From the NCBI GenBank assembly GCA_001724265.1, contig MEDY01000072.1, positions 43,251-107,250 on the forward strand: a DNA stretch of 64,000 bases, read 5' to 3'. Below are positions 20,655 to 32,800 of the stretch, piece by piece; within the stretch, counting starts at the first letter, position 1; each line of letters starts with the position of its first letter. The position numbers and the translations under genes are program-made. The notes beneath the pieces are model-generated. The model saw only the letters and a list, made by a program, of their open reading frames with translations, was not told where the DNA came from and ran no database searches. The stretch comes from Rhizaria sp. SCN 62-66 (lineage: Eukaryota; Rhizaria, unplaced).

Positions 20655-21896
20655 TCAGCGGTCGGCCCGGAGCGCCTTGGAGAACTCCTCCTCTGTGAAC
20701 TGCAGCGTGCGCGCGGCCTCTAGGTGCAGAATCTGCTTCTTGAGCACGTCGATGAGCCGGAACTGTTTCTTGAACGCCAGCAGCAATTCGTTCCTCTGTT
20801 GCAGCAGCCGCTTCGCCTCGGCGCTCGCGCGCGCGGCCTCGGAGCGCCCCGCCGTGGCGGCTCCGCGCTCGCCGTCGCGCACCTGCGCCAGCTTCTCCTT
20901 GCTGCGCTCGGCGTCCTGCAGCGCGCGCCCCAGCCGCGCCTCCTTGGCCTTGCCGGCGGCCTCGAGCTCCGCGCGCGCGCGCTCGGCGCGCTCTGCCTCG
21001 CGCTTGAACGCGGCCACCGACCGCTCCAGCGCCGTCGCGCGCGCCACGGCGTCGGCGGCCACGGCGCGCTGCTTCTCCGCCAGCGCCTCGGCCACGGCGG
21101 CGCGTTTGGCCGCGGCGGCGACGTCGTCGGCGGCCGTCTTGGCCTTGGCGGCCGCGGCAGCAAGCGCGCGATCGCGATCGAGCAGCTGGCCGGACAGCTT
21201 GTCCAGCGCGTCCTGCAGCGCAGCCGCCTTAGCCTTGTGGAAACGCAGCGCCGCGGCCACGCCCATGCCCTCGGTCGCGGCGTCCTCAACCCCGCTCACG
21301 GTCACTTGGGGGCCAGCGCCGGAGCCAGAGGCTGCGCTGCTGCTGCCGTTGACGCCTGCGCCGGCAGAGCTCGTGCGGGGATTGCTAGAGCCGGCGGCGC
21401 TGTTGGCGCGAGCGATGAGGCTGGCGAGCGCGCCGCTGCCAGCGCTAGCGCCTGTGTTGTTCGTGTTGTTGTTGTTGCTGTTGTAGGCACTGTCAGCGTC
21501 GGCGTCGGCTTCAGCGAGCGCCTGCATAGCGCGCGCGTAGACGTCGTTGTCGTCGTCATCTTCGTCGCCAGCGCCGTAAAGGCCAACATCGTCGTCGCCG
21601 CCAGAAGCGCGGCTGCCGGGGGGCGGGAGACGAGAAGAGCCGGCGGCAGCGCGGCGGGCAGACTCGATGGCGGCCTGCGCAGAGGCAGAGACAGAAGGAG
21701 CTCCAGCGCCAGAGCTGGCGCCAGCGCGGGAGGGGTAGGAGAATGACTGGTCGAGACGCTGGCGGTTCTGTCGAGCGGCTTCTTCGGAGCGGCGCAGAGT
21801 ATCCTGGCTCTGCGCGTTGAGCTGCTCGTCGCGGCGACGGAGCTCCTCTTCCATCGCGAGAAGGTCAGATAGACCGCTGCGAACGGAAGGGTTCAT
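20655..21896 (-). CDS. TEX9-like coiled-coil protein
   Basis: 413-residue coiled-coil protein resembling animal TEX9, a protein of ciliated organisms linked to centriolar satellites. The N-terminus (MNPSVRSGLSDLLAMEEELR) matches the DLLA.EEE start of that family. The C-terminal signature LIDVLKKQILHLEAAR followed by FTEEEFSKAL matches its last ~30 residues closely. Between them lie Ala/Ser/Asn-rich disorder (residues ~45-190, with an acidic patch) and a continuous Ala/Glu/Lys/Arg coiled coil (~205-390). The ATG at 21896 is the first in frame. A TTTCAG just 5' of it (21903-21908) suggests an intron in the 5' leader. Stop is TGA. The assignment rests on the two end motifs and is from memory of the family. 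Confidence 0.8.
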   Translation of the reverse strand: MNPSVRSGLSDLLAMEEELRRRDEQLNAQSQDTLRRSEEAARQNRQRLDQSFSYPSRAGASSGAGAPSVSASAQAAIESARRAAAGSSRLPPPGSRASGGDDDVGLYGAGDEDDDDNDVYARAMQALAEADADADSAYNSNNNNTNNTGASAGSGALASLIARANSAAGSSNPRTSSAGAGVNGSSSAASGSGAGPQVTVSGVEDAATEGMGVAAALRFHKAKAAALQDALDKLSGQLLDRDRALAAAAAKAKTAADDVAAAAKRAAVAEALAEKQRAVAADAVARATALERSVAAFKREAERAERARAELEAAGKAKEARLGRALQDAERSKEKLAQVRDGERGAATAGRSEAARASAEAKRLLQQRNELLLAFKKQFRLIDVLKKQILHLEAARTLQFTEEEFSKALRADR

Positions 21897-22518
21897 TTGT
21901 GTCTGAAACAAGGGCGAATAGCAAAGCGACACAGAGCCAACGGTCAAATGAGACAGGGGAAACCCGAGTAGGATTTGGAATCAGAACAGTGCACGTAATG
22001 CATGTAAGGAAACCACATAGTAAATCCATCGCATATATATCGCATATATAGCTCTCCCATGTATGGTCGGTCGTTGTAAGGCAGGCGATGATGAGATAGA
22101 GAGTGTGCTTTGAACGTCCTCGAGCTTTTTTGCGAACCGAAACTACGAACAGGAACTATTTATTTGTGGTCGGCCAAGGAAGGGTGATATGGTGGTCATC
22201 TTGCGACATGCCTCGTGCTAGAACCCAGCGAATTTCGTTGATCTAACAATAGCATGAACGTACGTTTTTATCTTTTTTTCTTAATTCTAATTTCCATATC
22301 TCGCGAAAGCTCCTTTTTCATGACGTGCGCGCTCTGGCACATCGCATGACTCATCTCTCTGCTTACTTGCTCCGCTCTGCTTCACAATCGTCCGCCCGTC
22401 TCCTCCACTTGCACAACGTCCCGGCACTTCATATCACTCATCATATTACCGTTTTGTTTGTCTTTTTTCTGCCAACCGCCCGTGCTCTGCCTCATTATTT
22501 CCACATCGCAATCGGTTC
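21897..22518. promoter_or_regulatory. Divergent intergenic region
   Basis: 622 bases between the divergent TEX9-like and FKBP genes. It is AT-rich with a pyrimidine-rich leader before the FKBP start. No RNA gene is recognised. Confidence 0.35.
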
Positions 22519-23055
22519 ATGGCCTCCCTCCTACAAACCGCATTTGCTTTGTCATCTGGCCACGTACAGAAGTTTGCTCTGCTCGCGATCCTCGTCGCCC
22601 TGATCGGCATGATCTCCTTCACGACAGCCGAGACCGACTACGCGAAGTACAACACGCGTGTCGGCGCTCAGTTCCTCGAGGCCAAGGCCGCCGAGGCGGG
22701 CGTCGTGGCCACCGGCACGGGCCTGCTCTACAAGGTCCTCACCAAGGGCTCCGGCACCAAGTTCCCCTCCAAGAGCGACACCGTCAAGGTCCACTACCGC
22801 GGCACGCTCATCAACGGCAAGGAGTTTGACTCGTCGTACAAGCGCAACTCGCCCGCCTCGTTCGGCGTGACGCAGGTCATCGCGGGCTGGACCGAGGCGC
22901 TCCAGCTCATGACTGTCGGCACCAAGCTCGAGCTCTACATCCCCTCCGAACTCGGCTATGGCGCGCGCGGCGCCGGCCGCGACATCGGCCCCAACGCCAC
23001 GCTCGTCTTCGAGGTCGAGCTGCTCGAGATCGTCGGCTCCAAGGACGACCTCTAA
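22519..23055 (+). CDS. FKBP-type peptidyl-prolyl isomerase, ER-targeted, ending KDDL
   Basis: A 178-residue immunophilin that catalyses prolyl cis-trans isomerisation. A hydrophobic signal segment (~17-36, FALLAILVALIGMISF) precedes the lumenal part. The FKBP domain (~70-172) keeps the drug- and substrate-binding residues: Tyr in VHYRGTL, FDSSY, Phe in ASFGV, VIAGW, Tyr in LGYGARG and Phe in LVFEVELLEI. The short helical stretch before the domain (FLEAKAAEAGVV, then GLLYKVL) recalls Mip-type FKBPs. The protein ends SKDDL, which resembles the KDEL/HDEL retrieval signal and suggests residence in the ER lumen. Single exon. The start at 22519 is the only ATG that supplies the signal segment. Stop is TAA. 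Confidence 0.93.
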   Translation: MASLLQTAFALSSGHVQKFALLAILVALIGMISFTTAETDYAKYNTRVGAQFLEAKAAEAGVVATGTGLLYKVLTKGSGTKFPSKSDTVKVHYRGTLINGKEFDSSYKRNSPASFGVTQVIAGWTEALQLMTVGTKLELYIPSELGYGARGAGRDIGPNATLVFEVELLEIVGSKDDL

Positions 23056-23440
23056 GCGAACCGGCGAACACAACACGCGAGTAATGTAACGCTACGCGGT
23101 GAACACCGTGAGCTCTCGAATTGAGAAAGCGTAACAACGCTTATGATTGACAGACAGCTTGCTTTGTTTGATAGAAACAAGATGCGTTGGAGATTTCGTG
23201 TGATAATACAGCTGTGACGCGTTTTTGCTCTGACCTACGAGGATGCTCGATAATCAACTCTTTGTATTCTCTCAACGTTACGATCACAGTATTCGTAACT
23301 ACTAAAACTACATAACATGTTTACAGTTTAAAAAACTCTCAATATTGCCGTAGTAAGCCTCAACTATCTCTTCGTAAAGCTTTTAACTCGACAGATATCA
23401 TACTCTTAATTGCACCTCACGCTTACGCTTACTTGATTGC
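23056..23440. other. Convergent intergenic region
   Basis: 385 AT-rich bases between the 3' ends of the FKBP and Mss4 genes. Nothing is recognised apart from UTR sequence. Confidence 0.3.
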
Positions 23441-24172
23441 TTACTTGTACATGACGCGGGCGTGCGCGACATAGAAGATCTTGTTGGCGTCTTCCGCAAA
23501 GGTAACGCCGAGGGGCCCCCACTCGCAGTCTGCGCAGGTGAGGTATCGGTAGTTGCACTGCCCCACGGGCTGCTTGACGCCGATGTTCTCAAAGCTCATC
23601 TTGCCAGTCACCTTGAAGAGGTCCCCGTAGATCTCGCCCTCGGTGGCCGAGGCGGCGCGCGGGTACGCCAAGAAGGCCTCGCGCGCCGACAGCTCAGCCG
23701 CGCCGGGCAGCAGGATGGTCGAGCGGCGGCAGTGCGCGCAGACGATCTTGCGCGTGTTCTTCTTGGTGACGGCGTGGGCGGCCACGGCGCCGTGGTTGCG
23801 CCACAGCCCGTCCTTGCCGTCGTCCACGCGCGCGGGCTCATCCGCCGCGGGCGCCGCGGGGGATGCCTCATCGTCCGCAAAGCGACCGCCCAACCCCGCG
23901 GCGATGGCGGCCAGGCCATCGTGCGGCGCGGGGGCAGCGCCCGCGCTCGAGTTGGAGTTCGAGCTGCTGTTGTTCCCGCCGCTGCCGAGCTGCATGAGGA
24001 GGCGCTGGAGGAGCTCGGGGGGAATCTGACTCGCAACGGGGTCGCCGTCCTCGTCAAGTTGGTCCGCGGGCAGCGGCGCGGGCGCGGTGGGGGGAGCGGC
24101 GGCCGTGCAAGTGATGATCTCGCCGTCGACGTGGTCTTCGACGGGCGTTTGTGGCTGGTTCGCGTCAGACAT
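23441..24172 (-). CDS. Mss4/RABIF-like Rab-binding zinc protein
   Basis: Homologue of Mss4 (Dss4 in yeast), which binds nucleotide-free exocytic Rabs as a chaperone or weak exchange factor. 243 residues in one exon; the ATG at 24172 opens MSDANQPQTPVE. The first ~130 residues are an acidic, Ala/Pro/Asn-rich extension absent from the ~120-residue animal protein. The Mss4 fold occupies ~140-243: zinc ligands VCAHC (CxxC) and, later, LTCADCEWGPLGV (CxxC), with the Rab-contact segment MSFENIGV between them. It ends ARVMYK, then TAA. It is divergent from OST48. Confidence 0.92.
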   Translation of the reverse strand: MSDANQPQTPVEDHVDGEIITCTAAAPPTAPAPLPADQLDEDGDPVASQIPPELLQRLLMQLGSGGNNSSSNSNSSAGAAPAPHDGLAAIAAGLGGRFADDEASPAAPAADEPARVDDGKDGLWRNHGAVAAHAVTKKNTRKIVCAHCRRSTILLPGAAELSAREAFLAYPRAASATEGEIYGDLFKVTGKMSFENIGVKQPVGQCNYRYLTCADCEWGPLGVTFAEDANKIFYVAHARVMYK

Positions 24173-24614
24173 CGGAAAGTCTAGATAGACGGGAATGCAA
24201 AGTGAAATTGATTGACGAATGAGAAGATGTGACAATAATATACACGAAGATGTGTGTCAAGTGCTATACAACGGATCATAACGCGAGTTAGACGAGTGTT
24301 TTGATGCGACCTCGATAGCCGACTGATGAACCGACCGCGAGTCCCACGGTCCTCGCCAAGAGACAAGATAGCCATTGCGGCCAGAAGATTTCAAGCTCTG
24401 GACCGATGCTATCCATCATTGCTTTTGACTGCTGGATAAACCCGTAATTGAAAATTGTGAGATCTTTCTGTCTATTTGATTAGAATGTGTGATATTTGTG
24501 TTTCCCTCTCATATCAGAAGATAACGATCCCCCTTGGTCCTCCCTTGCTGACGCACAACCCATCCTTCTCCTTTCGCCCTCTCCCGCGTCCCTCCTGTGC
24601 AGTCCAGAACCCCC
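24173..24614. promoter_or_regulatory. Divergent intergenic region
   Basis: 442 bases between the divergent Mss4 and OST48 genes, with a pyrimidine-rich leader just before the OST48 ATG. No other feature is seen. Confidence 0.35.
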
Positions 24615-26146
24615 ATGCGGTCGGTATCCCTGAAATCGCTGGCGGTTGTCGCGCTATCGCTGCTGGGTCTTGTCTTGGCGTCGACGCGCACGTCCGCCGC
24701 CCCGCGCACGCTGGTGCTGCTCGACGACAACGCCATCCGCAGCACGCACTCCAACTTCTTCGACGACCTCGCCGCCAACGGCCACCAGCTGTCGTTCGTC
24801 AACGTCAAGGAGGAGATGGTCGACCTTAAGGAGCACGACAACTGGCTCGTCGACAACGTCGTCGTCTTTGCGCCGTCTGCCGAGGACCTGGGCACCCGCA
24901 CCCGCGTGACGGACCTGGTCGACTTCGTCGACAACGGCGGCTCGCTGCTCCTCGCCTCGTCCTCCTCGCTCTCCGAGCCGCTGCGCGCGCTGGCGAACCA
25001 CTTTGGCGTGGACTACGACGAGGACGACTCGCTGCTCTCGGACGCCGCGGCGACGCTGGCGGCCCCCGCGACTGTGGAGCTGCCCCTGTCCTCCCCCGTC
25101 GTCGCCGTGTCCGTCTCGGCCGCGCAGGGCAGCGGCGCCGTCACGGGCGTCGAGGTCTCCGCCACGGTCGCCTTTGCCGGGCTGGGCCAGATGGTGACCC
25201 CTAAGTCGCGCTTCGTCAAGCCCGTGATCGTGGGCAACCCCACGACGGTGGCGGGCGACCTCACTGGCAGCGACATCTCACTCGTCGCGGCTGTGCAGTC
25301 GCTCACCGGTGCGCGCGCTCTCTTCGCCGGCTCGCTCGCGCTCTTCTCCGACGCCTTCTACGCTATTAAGGGCGCCGACAACGCCAAGGTCGGCCGCGCG
25401 CTCGCCGCCTGGGCTGTCCACGACGCCGCCTACCTCCGCGTCGCCTCCGCCACCCACCGCCAGGTGCGTCAAATCTCAATTTTGATCGGCATCTCATATT
25501 TAATAATCACCTGGCTAAAACTGATATTGTTACATGAAACACTGAGTTTTAGTTCTAATGTTTTATTTTTAATGCAAAAATCTCATCTCTTCTCCTAAAT
25601 ATGTCTGCTCTTGCTTCGTACCTTGCATAGATCCTTCCCGGCGGCGCACGCGGCCCCGCTAACCCCAAGAACCACCGCATCAGCGACGAGGTCGAGTTCG
25701 AGGCCGTATTGCAGGTCTGGGACGCCTCCGCGCGCGCGTGGGCGCCTTTCGCGTCCAAGGACAAGGTGCTCTTCGAGCTCACGCTTATCGACCCGTTCAT
25801 TCGCGCGCCTTTCGCTCTCGCCGACGCCAAGACGGGGCTGTACCGCGCGCGCCACACCATGCCCGACTCGTTCGGCGTGTACAAGTGGCGCACCACAGTC
25901 GACCAGTTCCGCGGCGCCGCGGCCGGCCTGACGTTCATCCAGCATGACGTAACTGTGCCCGTGCGGCCCTTCGCGCACAACGAGTACCCGCGCTTCCTCC
26001 TCGCGGCGTACCCCTACTACGCCTCTGCCGGCGCCGTCATGGCCGCCTTTGTGCTCTTCTGCGCCGCGTTCCTCCTCACCAAGGACGCGCCTCTCCAGGC
26101 CGCCGCCGCCGTCGCCGGAGGCAAGGTCGTCAAGAAGGCCGACTAA
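24615..26146 (+). CDS. DDOST: Oligosaccharyltransferase 48-kDa subunit (OST48/Wbp1), two exons
   Basis: Essential non-catalytic subunit of the ER oligosaccharyltransferase that N-glycosylates nascent proteins. Exons 24615-25463 and 25631-26146 (phase 0, donor GTGCGT, acceptor TAG) give 454 residues, matching the family size. Features in order: signal peptide (~1-27), LVLLDDNAIRSTHSNFFDDL (~33-52, the family start), NGGSLLLASSSSLSEPLRAL (~108-127), and in exon 2 the lumenal FELTLIDPFIR and VYKWRTTVDQFRGA. A single membrane helix near 417-440 precedes the tail KVVKKAD, whose last four residues KKAD form a KKXX ER-retrieval signal. Stop is TAA. Confidence 0.95.
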
Positions 26147-26841
26147 GTACGCTGTGATAACGTGCACTAAGGGAGAGTGGGCTAAGTCAGCCGCGTAATC
26201 GGCCACAGATCTGTCGATCACAGTCTGGGGCTTGGATCAATTATTGGCGAGTCTGTGGAGCAACTAGGAATTAAACCTAGGTGCTCTTATAGGGTCGTGC
26301 GTATGGAGCTGTGTTTTGTCACGCCGACAGACCATGGTGGAGCAATGCACAATGCTTGTGTGAAGAGTTTAGTTTTTGTATGTTTCTATGTGTTTTTGCT
26401 TAAGTGCTGCAGCTGTGACAAACAGATTGGCTAACAGCTACAGCTTTGACAACAGTGGCGAGTGCTGTTGTTGTCAATGTCGCAGCAGCAGCATGAGGAA
26501 AAGAATGTATTTACAATCAGTCTTATAGTCTTATAGTTGTTAAAATAGTGTTTAGTGAACCTGAAGCAGAGGTATCATGTTGAATACATTGTTGATTTAT
26601 CAGGAACCTGTGTTGTTGTTTTTCCTCGTAACTTAAAAACAATCAACAACATCAGCGTCAAGTTTCATGTTCTGTGTGGACGATGAAGCTGAGGGGAAAG
26701 TAATATACATGTGCTAGTAATGTGATTTGAATGATTCAATCAAGAATAAATGTATTTTTTAACCGTCTTTTGACGTAAACTATTGTAACAATCGATTATA
26801 TGTAAGCTTAACTAAGAGATAATACAAGAATAGAAGTGTCT
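26147..26841. other. Convergent intergenic region
   Basis: 695 AT-rich bases between OST48 and the giant gene, both 3' ends. A small inverted repeat (CTAGG/CCTAG, 7-base loop) lies at about 26264-26280. No gene is recognised. Confidence 0.35.
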
Positions 26842-29800
26842 TCACATGAACTCGTCGTCGCCCTGCTGCGTATCTGCCTCAGCTGCAGCAGTCGCTCTGG
26901 GAGAAACAGTCGGGTGCTGCTGTTGTAGCGGCGGCAGCTGCTGTTGCAGCCACTGCTTCACCACGTCCGGCACAACCAGCACCGTTGGCACCCCACCGGC
27001 TCTCTCCGCGGCCGCGCGAGCAAGCGCCAGGCGCTCCGCGACGGCCGTGGAGCCGCGCAGCGACGCGTCCGCGACGAGCTGCCGCCGCTCTGGCCGCGAC
27101 GCCGCCGGCCGAGCCGCCGCCGCCACCATCGCGGCCGGCGCGCCCTTGCCGAGCGCGCCGCCGATCGTCGCGCCGGCCGCGGTCTGCTGCAGCGGCACGC
27201 CGCGCGCGTTGAGCGCGGTCCCACCCAGCGCCACGGCGGTGGCGTCGGCCGCAGCAGTCGCGGATCCCGCGGCGGCACGCGCGTTAACGCCCGGCGCAAG
27301 GGCGACCGGTGCGACACCGCTGGTCAATAACGCGGCCGCCTGGCCCAGCGTCGTAGGCGCGAGCACGCGGCCGTGGCGCAGGGACAGGTCCAGGCGCCGC
27401 GCGTCGCCCGCGCCGCGCCGCACGCGCGCGCCGGGCCCGGCGGCTGTGGCGGCGCGCGCCGAGGCGGAACCCATGGCAAGAAACATCGAGGGCGCGGCGG
27501 GGGCGGCGGCGTGAGGAGCCCAGTCCACGGCATCCTGTGAGCCCGCGTGTGCGTTGGGCACGGTTGAGAAGAGCAGCAGCGGCGGGGGCTGGCGAAACGG
27601 AAGCTGCTGCTGCGCAAGAGAAGACGCTGTCGCGCGGGAATGTCCTGCCGCGTGTGTTTGAGCCTGTGGGGGCATGTGTGCCTGCGAGAGTGCATGTGAA
27701 CGCGCAGACTGAGAGCTCCAGCCACGCGCAGAGTCGTCGACGTTGTAGCCGCCGACACCGACGGCGGCGCCAGAGCCATAGTCCTGGGCGTGAGCATGCA
27801 ACAGGCTCTGAGACTGCATCTGTGATGTGGTCTGGTAGGTGTTCTGTGGGGCGAAATACTGCGCGTTGCCGTCAGCGTCGCGCGGACTCAGTGGCAGCAC
27901 GTGTGCGTTGTAAGCACCGTAAGCAGCGCCAGCAGTATAGGGCCGGGACTCGGCGCCGTCGGGCAGCTCGGGGCTCGCCGTCACACTGCCGCCGACGCTG
28001 GCCGGCATCACAGTCACCGCTGCCGCCACAGACTCAGGATCGGTGGTCTTGTTGACGGCCCCTTCCTGGTCGTAAGTGGGTGCAGAGCGCGTGAACACGC
28101 GCGGGGCGGCGCGGCCAGTCTGAGCTCGCGCAAACGACAGAGCGCGCGCACGAGCGGCCGCAACGCCTGGAGCCGCGTTGCTGACAACACGAGCAGTCGA
28201 AGCACCTGTGGGCGCGGAGGCGTGGGTCGTCAAGAGCGCAGCAGTGGCGCGCGCGCTGTCGGGTGCGAACGCGGCACCAAGCGATGCCGCAACTGCCAAC
28301 GGCGCTCGCTGCCGCTCTGTCGCAATATGGCCGGTTGATGCCGCCACTGCCGCACTCCTCGCACCGCCCGAGGCCGCGGATGAAGGCATGACGCGGCCCG
28401 AGGCCATCGCGGTCGAGTACGTCGAGCTGCGAGCTGTGCCGGCACTACTCGCGCTCGCACCGCCGGGCAAAGGGACTGGAAGACCGGTCAGTGCGGTGTA
28501 CACATCGGGCCGCGGCAAGTTGCCCAGACCTTGGAAGTGGTGCTCAAACCGGCCGCGCGCGCGGGGCGTGATGGCGACACGGCTCCAGTCGCGCTTGGTC
28601 GCAGTTGCACTCGCGGCCGCCGATCGCGCCGACTCGGCCTCGACCGCCTCAGCGGCAGCCGCGGTGTCGGCCGGCGCCTGCGCAGAGTAGGCCGGCAGCT
28701 GCGGCAGCTCCGCAGGCGGCGGGCCGCGGCGGCGCGAGGGCCGGCCGCTGCCGTTGTTCTCAGTCAGCGCCGCCGCTGCTGCTGCCGCGGCCATGATCGC
28801 TGCAGAAGGCCCAGCGAGCTCATGGAGCGCTGCAAAGCTCTCACGCATGGTGGCTGCGGTCGTAGCGCCCGCGCCGGGGACAGGGGAAAGAACACGCGCG
28901 CCATCCGAACGGAGTGAGTGCACAAAGCGCCCGCCCTCGTCGCCACTCACGTAGCCGCCGGCTGCGGTGCCGGGACGCGACGGGGATGCTGAGGCAGCGA
29001 GCGCGGCAGTTGCTGATGCGGGCGCGCGCGGGACAGCGGCGATGGACGGCGCAGTGATCGTGGCGCGCGCGGCGATAATCGCAGCCGCAGCGGCGTGCGC
29101 GGGCCGCGCGTGGCGGAGGCCAAGCACGCCGCCGAGGCCGCTGCCACCGCCGGCACTATTGCCGCCAAGCCACGACTTGAGGGCGCTGTCACCAGCGCCG
29201 TCGCCAGCGCGCGCGCCGAACGACACCGTCGCCAGATGCGCGCCGCCGGGGCCAGTGCCGGGACCAGCGCCCGGAGCACCGCTGGCCCCGACTGAATACG
29301 GACTGGAGCTCAAAGTGCCAGTGGGGCGCTGCGGAGGCTCAATGCGAGCGGCGAATGCCGTGGACACAATGAGCGCGTCAGCAGCGGCCTCAGCAGCAGC
29401 GGCGGCGGCACCGGCGGCGGCGGCGCGCGCGCACGCAGCGGGTGCTGTTGCGGCAAAGCGCGCGCGCGTTGGCTCGAGCGAGCCCAGCGAACGCGCGGGC
29501 GGCGGCGGCGGTGGCAGTGCGCCGACGGCGAGATACAGCAAATCGCTCTCAACAACGGCGGCATCAGAATCGCCAGCTCCCGTCGCCGCGGCCTCAGCGG
29601 CGCGGGCCACGCGCATAAGGCTGCGGTTCGCAGTCTTGAGCAGTGCCTGAGACGCTGTTGCGCCAGCACTTGCAGCGGTGGCCGGTGTCGCGATAACGCC
29701 GCCCTCAACGGGGCCGGTCGCGGAATCGGCCTCAGACGTCGCAGCGGCAGTCGCTTCAGCGTTCGCGGCATGCTCAGGCTCAGGCTGCTCCTCCTCTGCA

Positions 29801-32800
29801 AAGGCGCCCAGGCCGCCAAAGCCGCGCGGGCGGTTCTGCTGCTGGCGGGCGTAGAGGCTATTAAAGGCCGACTCGGCGTCTACGTGCGTACTGCCGCGCG
29901 GTGTGTCTCCGCGGGGTCCTTCGCCGCTCGAGAGACCGGGCGAGCGGGGCGCGCTGGGCGTCGGCGGCCGCGCCAGCGACTCCGCGCCGGGCGGCATCAG
30001 CTGCGCGGCAGCACTTCCGGCGGCGGTTCTGGACGCTCTATCGACCACGAGGCGCTGCGGCCGGCGGGCAGACTCCTCCGTCCACTCGAGCTTCGCGCGG
30101 CCCGCCGCAGCCGCAGCGACCGCGGCGGCGCCGCCTGAGCCCACGAGCGGGGTGCGCAGCACGCCCGCCGCGCGGCGGCCTCTCGGCGCTGGGCTGCCGA
30201 CCGCCGCGGCGGCCGGGGGAGCGAGCGTGGTCACAGCCCAGCGGCGGAAGGCCTCGATGCGCTCGGCGACTGCGGGCGCACGCGCAGGCGGGCCCATGGC
30301 GCGCGCGGCCGCGGCGGACGACGGCAGCGGCGCGAGCGGCAGCGCGGCGGCGCGGATGACCTTGGTGAGCAGTGCGAGCGGCGAGAAAGCCGCCAGTGCG
30401 TCGGCCGCGATGAGCGTGTTGGCCACAGCGTTGGCGTTGGCAGTGTGCGCCGCCAGCAAGGGCAGCAACGCCTGCTGCGCCGCGCGGTGGCGTGCTGCCG
30501 TCCACAGCGGCGACCACTGCGAGCTCACGGAGCTCACGGTGGGGATCGGCGTGGCGCTGCCAGCGACCGGCGTCTGCGCAGCCGCCGGCGCAGGCAGCGG
30601 CGACGCGGGTGCGGACGGCGCGGCGGACGGCGGGGAAACGGTGTCGGGGCCCGAGGGCGGGGCGAAGAACCCCGCGGAGTCGGGCGCCGGCAGCGTCGGC
30701 GTCGCGGCCGACAAAAGCTGCGGTGACAAGCCTGGCGCAGCGGGCGCCGCACCCGACGTCCCGTGAGTCGACAGCAGCAGCGGCCCCGCCCCTGGCGCTG
30801 TGGCAAAGACGGGCGTGGGGGAGCCGAACCCAGGGGTGCCCAGCGCGGGCGTGTGCGAGGGCGAGGGGATGCGCGACCCCGCGGCAGAGCCCGCCGCCGA
30901 GGGCGCAATCGAGGCGTGGGCGGCGCGGCGCGGGATGCGCGGCGCGGGGAACGCGCGCGTGATGGCCGAGAAGAGCGCCCGCTGCAGAGCGCGGAAACGA
31001 AGGCGCGCGGCGGTGCGCGCGAGCAGCGCTGTGTTCTCAGCGGCGCGCACGCGCATAACTGTGAGTACGCCCGCGCACAGCCCCACAGCGCGGCGCGCGG
31101 CGCGCACGGTGACCTTAACGGTATGCGCGAGCGCGGCCGACAGCGGCGCCGAGGTCGAGGGCGACGCAAGCACCACCAACGCGGCGCCGCCGGGCGTGTT
31201 GGCAGCGGCGACCTCGCGCGCGCGCAGGGCCAAGTGGATCGCGTGCAGAGCGGCGGCCAGTGGCGCGGCGAGGCGCACGTACACGGCCCAGGCCTGTGGC
31301 AGCACGGCGGCAGCGTTGAGCGCGGCGGGGCCCAACGGGTCCGAGCCGCAGAGCGCGTGCAACGTGAGCGCGTCGGGTGTGTCGAACAGTTCCGCGGCCG
31401 CCGACGTCGAGGACGCGTCGCGAGCCAGCAAGTCCAGGTGCGAGACCGTGAGCACGGACGGCAGCAGCGCGCGCAGCGCGGCGGCTTGGTGCGCGGCCGC
31501 GTCCCAGGACGGGTTCGCGCCGTTTTGCATCTGCTGCTGGAGCTGCACCGCCGCCGCAGCGACTGCCTCGGCAGCTGGCGTCGGGGTCGCAGCGGCGGTT
31601 GCAGACGTAGACGGGTAGCTACCAAGCAGTGCACCGTTGCTGTCACGGCGCGCAAGGCTCTCCCTGCGTGCCGCCGCGCGCGCATGCTGTGTCAGCATCG
31701 GCATCGCCGAAGAGCCGCGGCGCTCATTGCGGTCAACTAGCTGCGCCGCGAGCGACTGCTTGCGCTGCTCACGCGCCGCACGCGCCGCCGCAGCCCGCGC
31801 CGCCTCATACTCGTCGAGCAGCGCGCTGGGCGCGGGTGTCGGGGCCGCGGTCATCGCCGCGCTCAGCCCGAGCGGGGTGGCCGCCTCGGCCGTCGGCGTC
31901 GCGAGCGCGAGCGCATGCGCCGGGGTCAGCGCGGGCGTGGCCAGCATGCCGGTGTGCGACTGGCGCGTGTGGGGCTGCTGGTAGGGCTGCAGCGTGTGCG
32001 AGGCGGACGGCTGCTGCCGTTGTGACTGTAGCGGCGTAAGCAGCGAGCCCGAGGACGCCGTCAGCGTGATAGACAATGGAGGAAACCCGAGCTGGTTGTT
32101 CAGCGACAGCGCAGTGCCAGCCTGCGGGCTACTAGTGTTCGACTGATCAGGTGGCGCAGGCGCAGACGCGGAGTTTGTCGTATGCATCATAGACACGGCC
32201 TCAGGCGCGCGCAGGGTTGTGGCTACGTTAGCTGCATCCACGGCCTCATCCCCTTCAGAGCCAGCAGAGCCGAGCACAAAGGGCAGGCGGCGCGCGATGT
32301 GCCGCGTCGCGGGCGCGGCAACGTCGTTGGTGGCGGGCAGTGACGGCAGCGACACCGACCCGGGCACTGGCGACGCCGCGACGCTCAGCCCGCGCCGCAG
32401 CGGCGTGGGCGGCGATGACGGCGCCGCGGCCTGCGCCGCAGCGGCCGCGGCGGCCGCAGCGAGCACCGCGGGCGGCACGGGGTGCAGCGCCGCGCTGGCC
32501 GAGACGACCGTGCGCAGCGACTCCAGAATCAGCGGCTCGGCGCAGCCCAGCAGCGACTGCAGCGACGCGGCAAACACGCCGCTAGCAACCGCAGACGCGC
32601 TCGCCGTGCCCGCGGGCGCAGCGCCCTTGCTCTCGGCGCTCTTGCCCTCGATGCCAGCCGTCGCAGCGGCGTGCGCAGCGCCGACGGTGATCACCGTGAT
32701 GGGCGGGGGCGCGAAGCCGGGCACGAGCCGCGGCGGGACGCTCTCCAGGTCCGCGGTCGTCACGAACGCACGCGCCGCCGCGGCGGTCACACGCGCGTCC

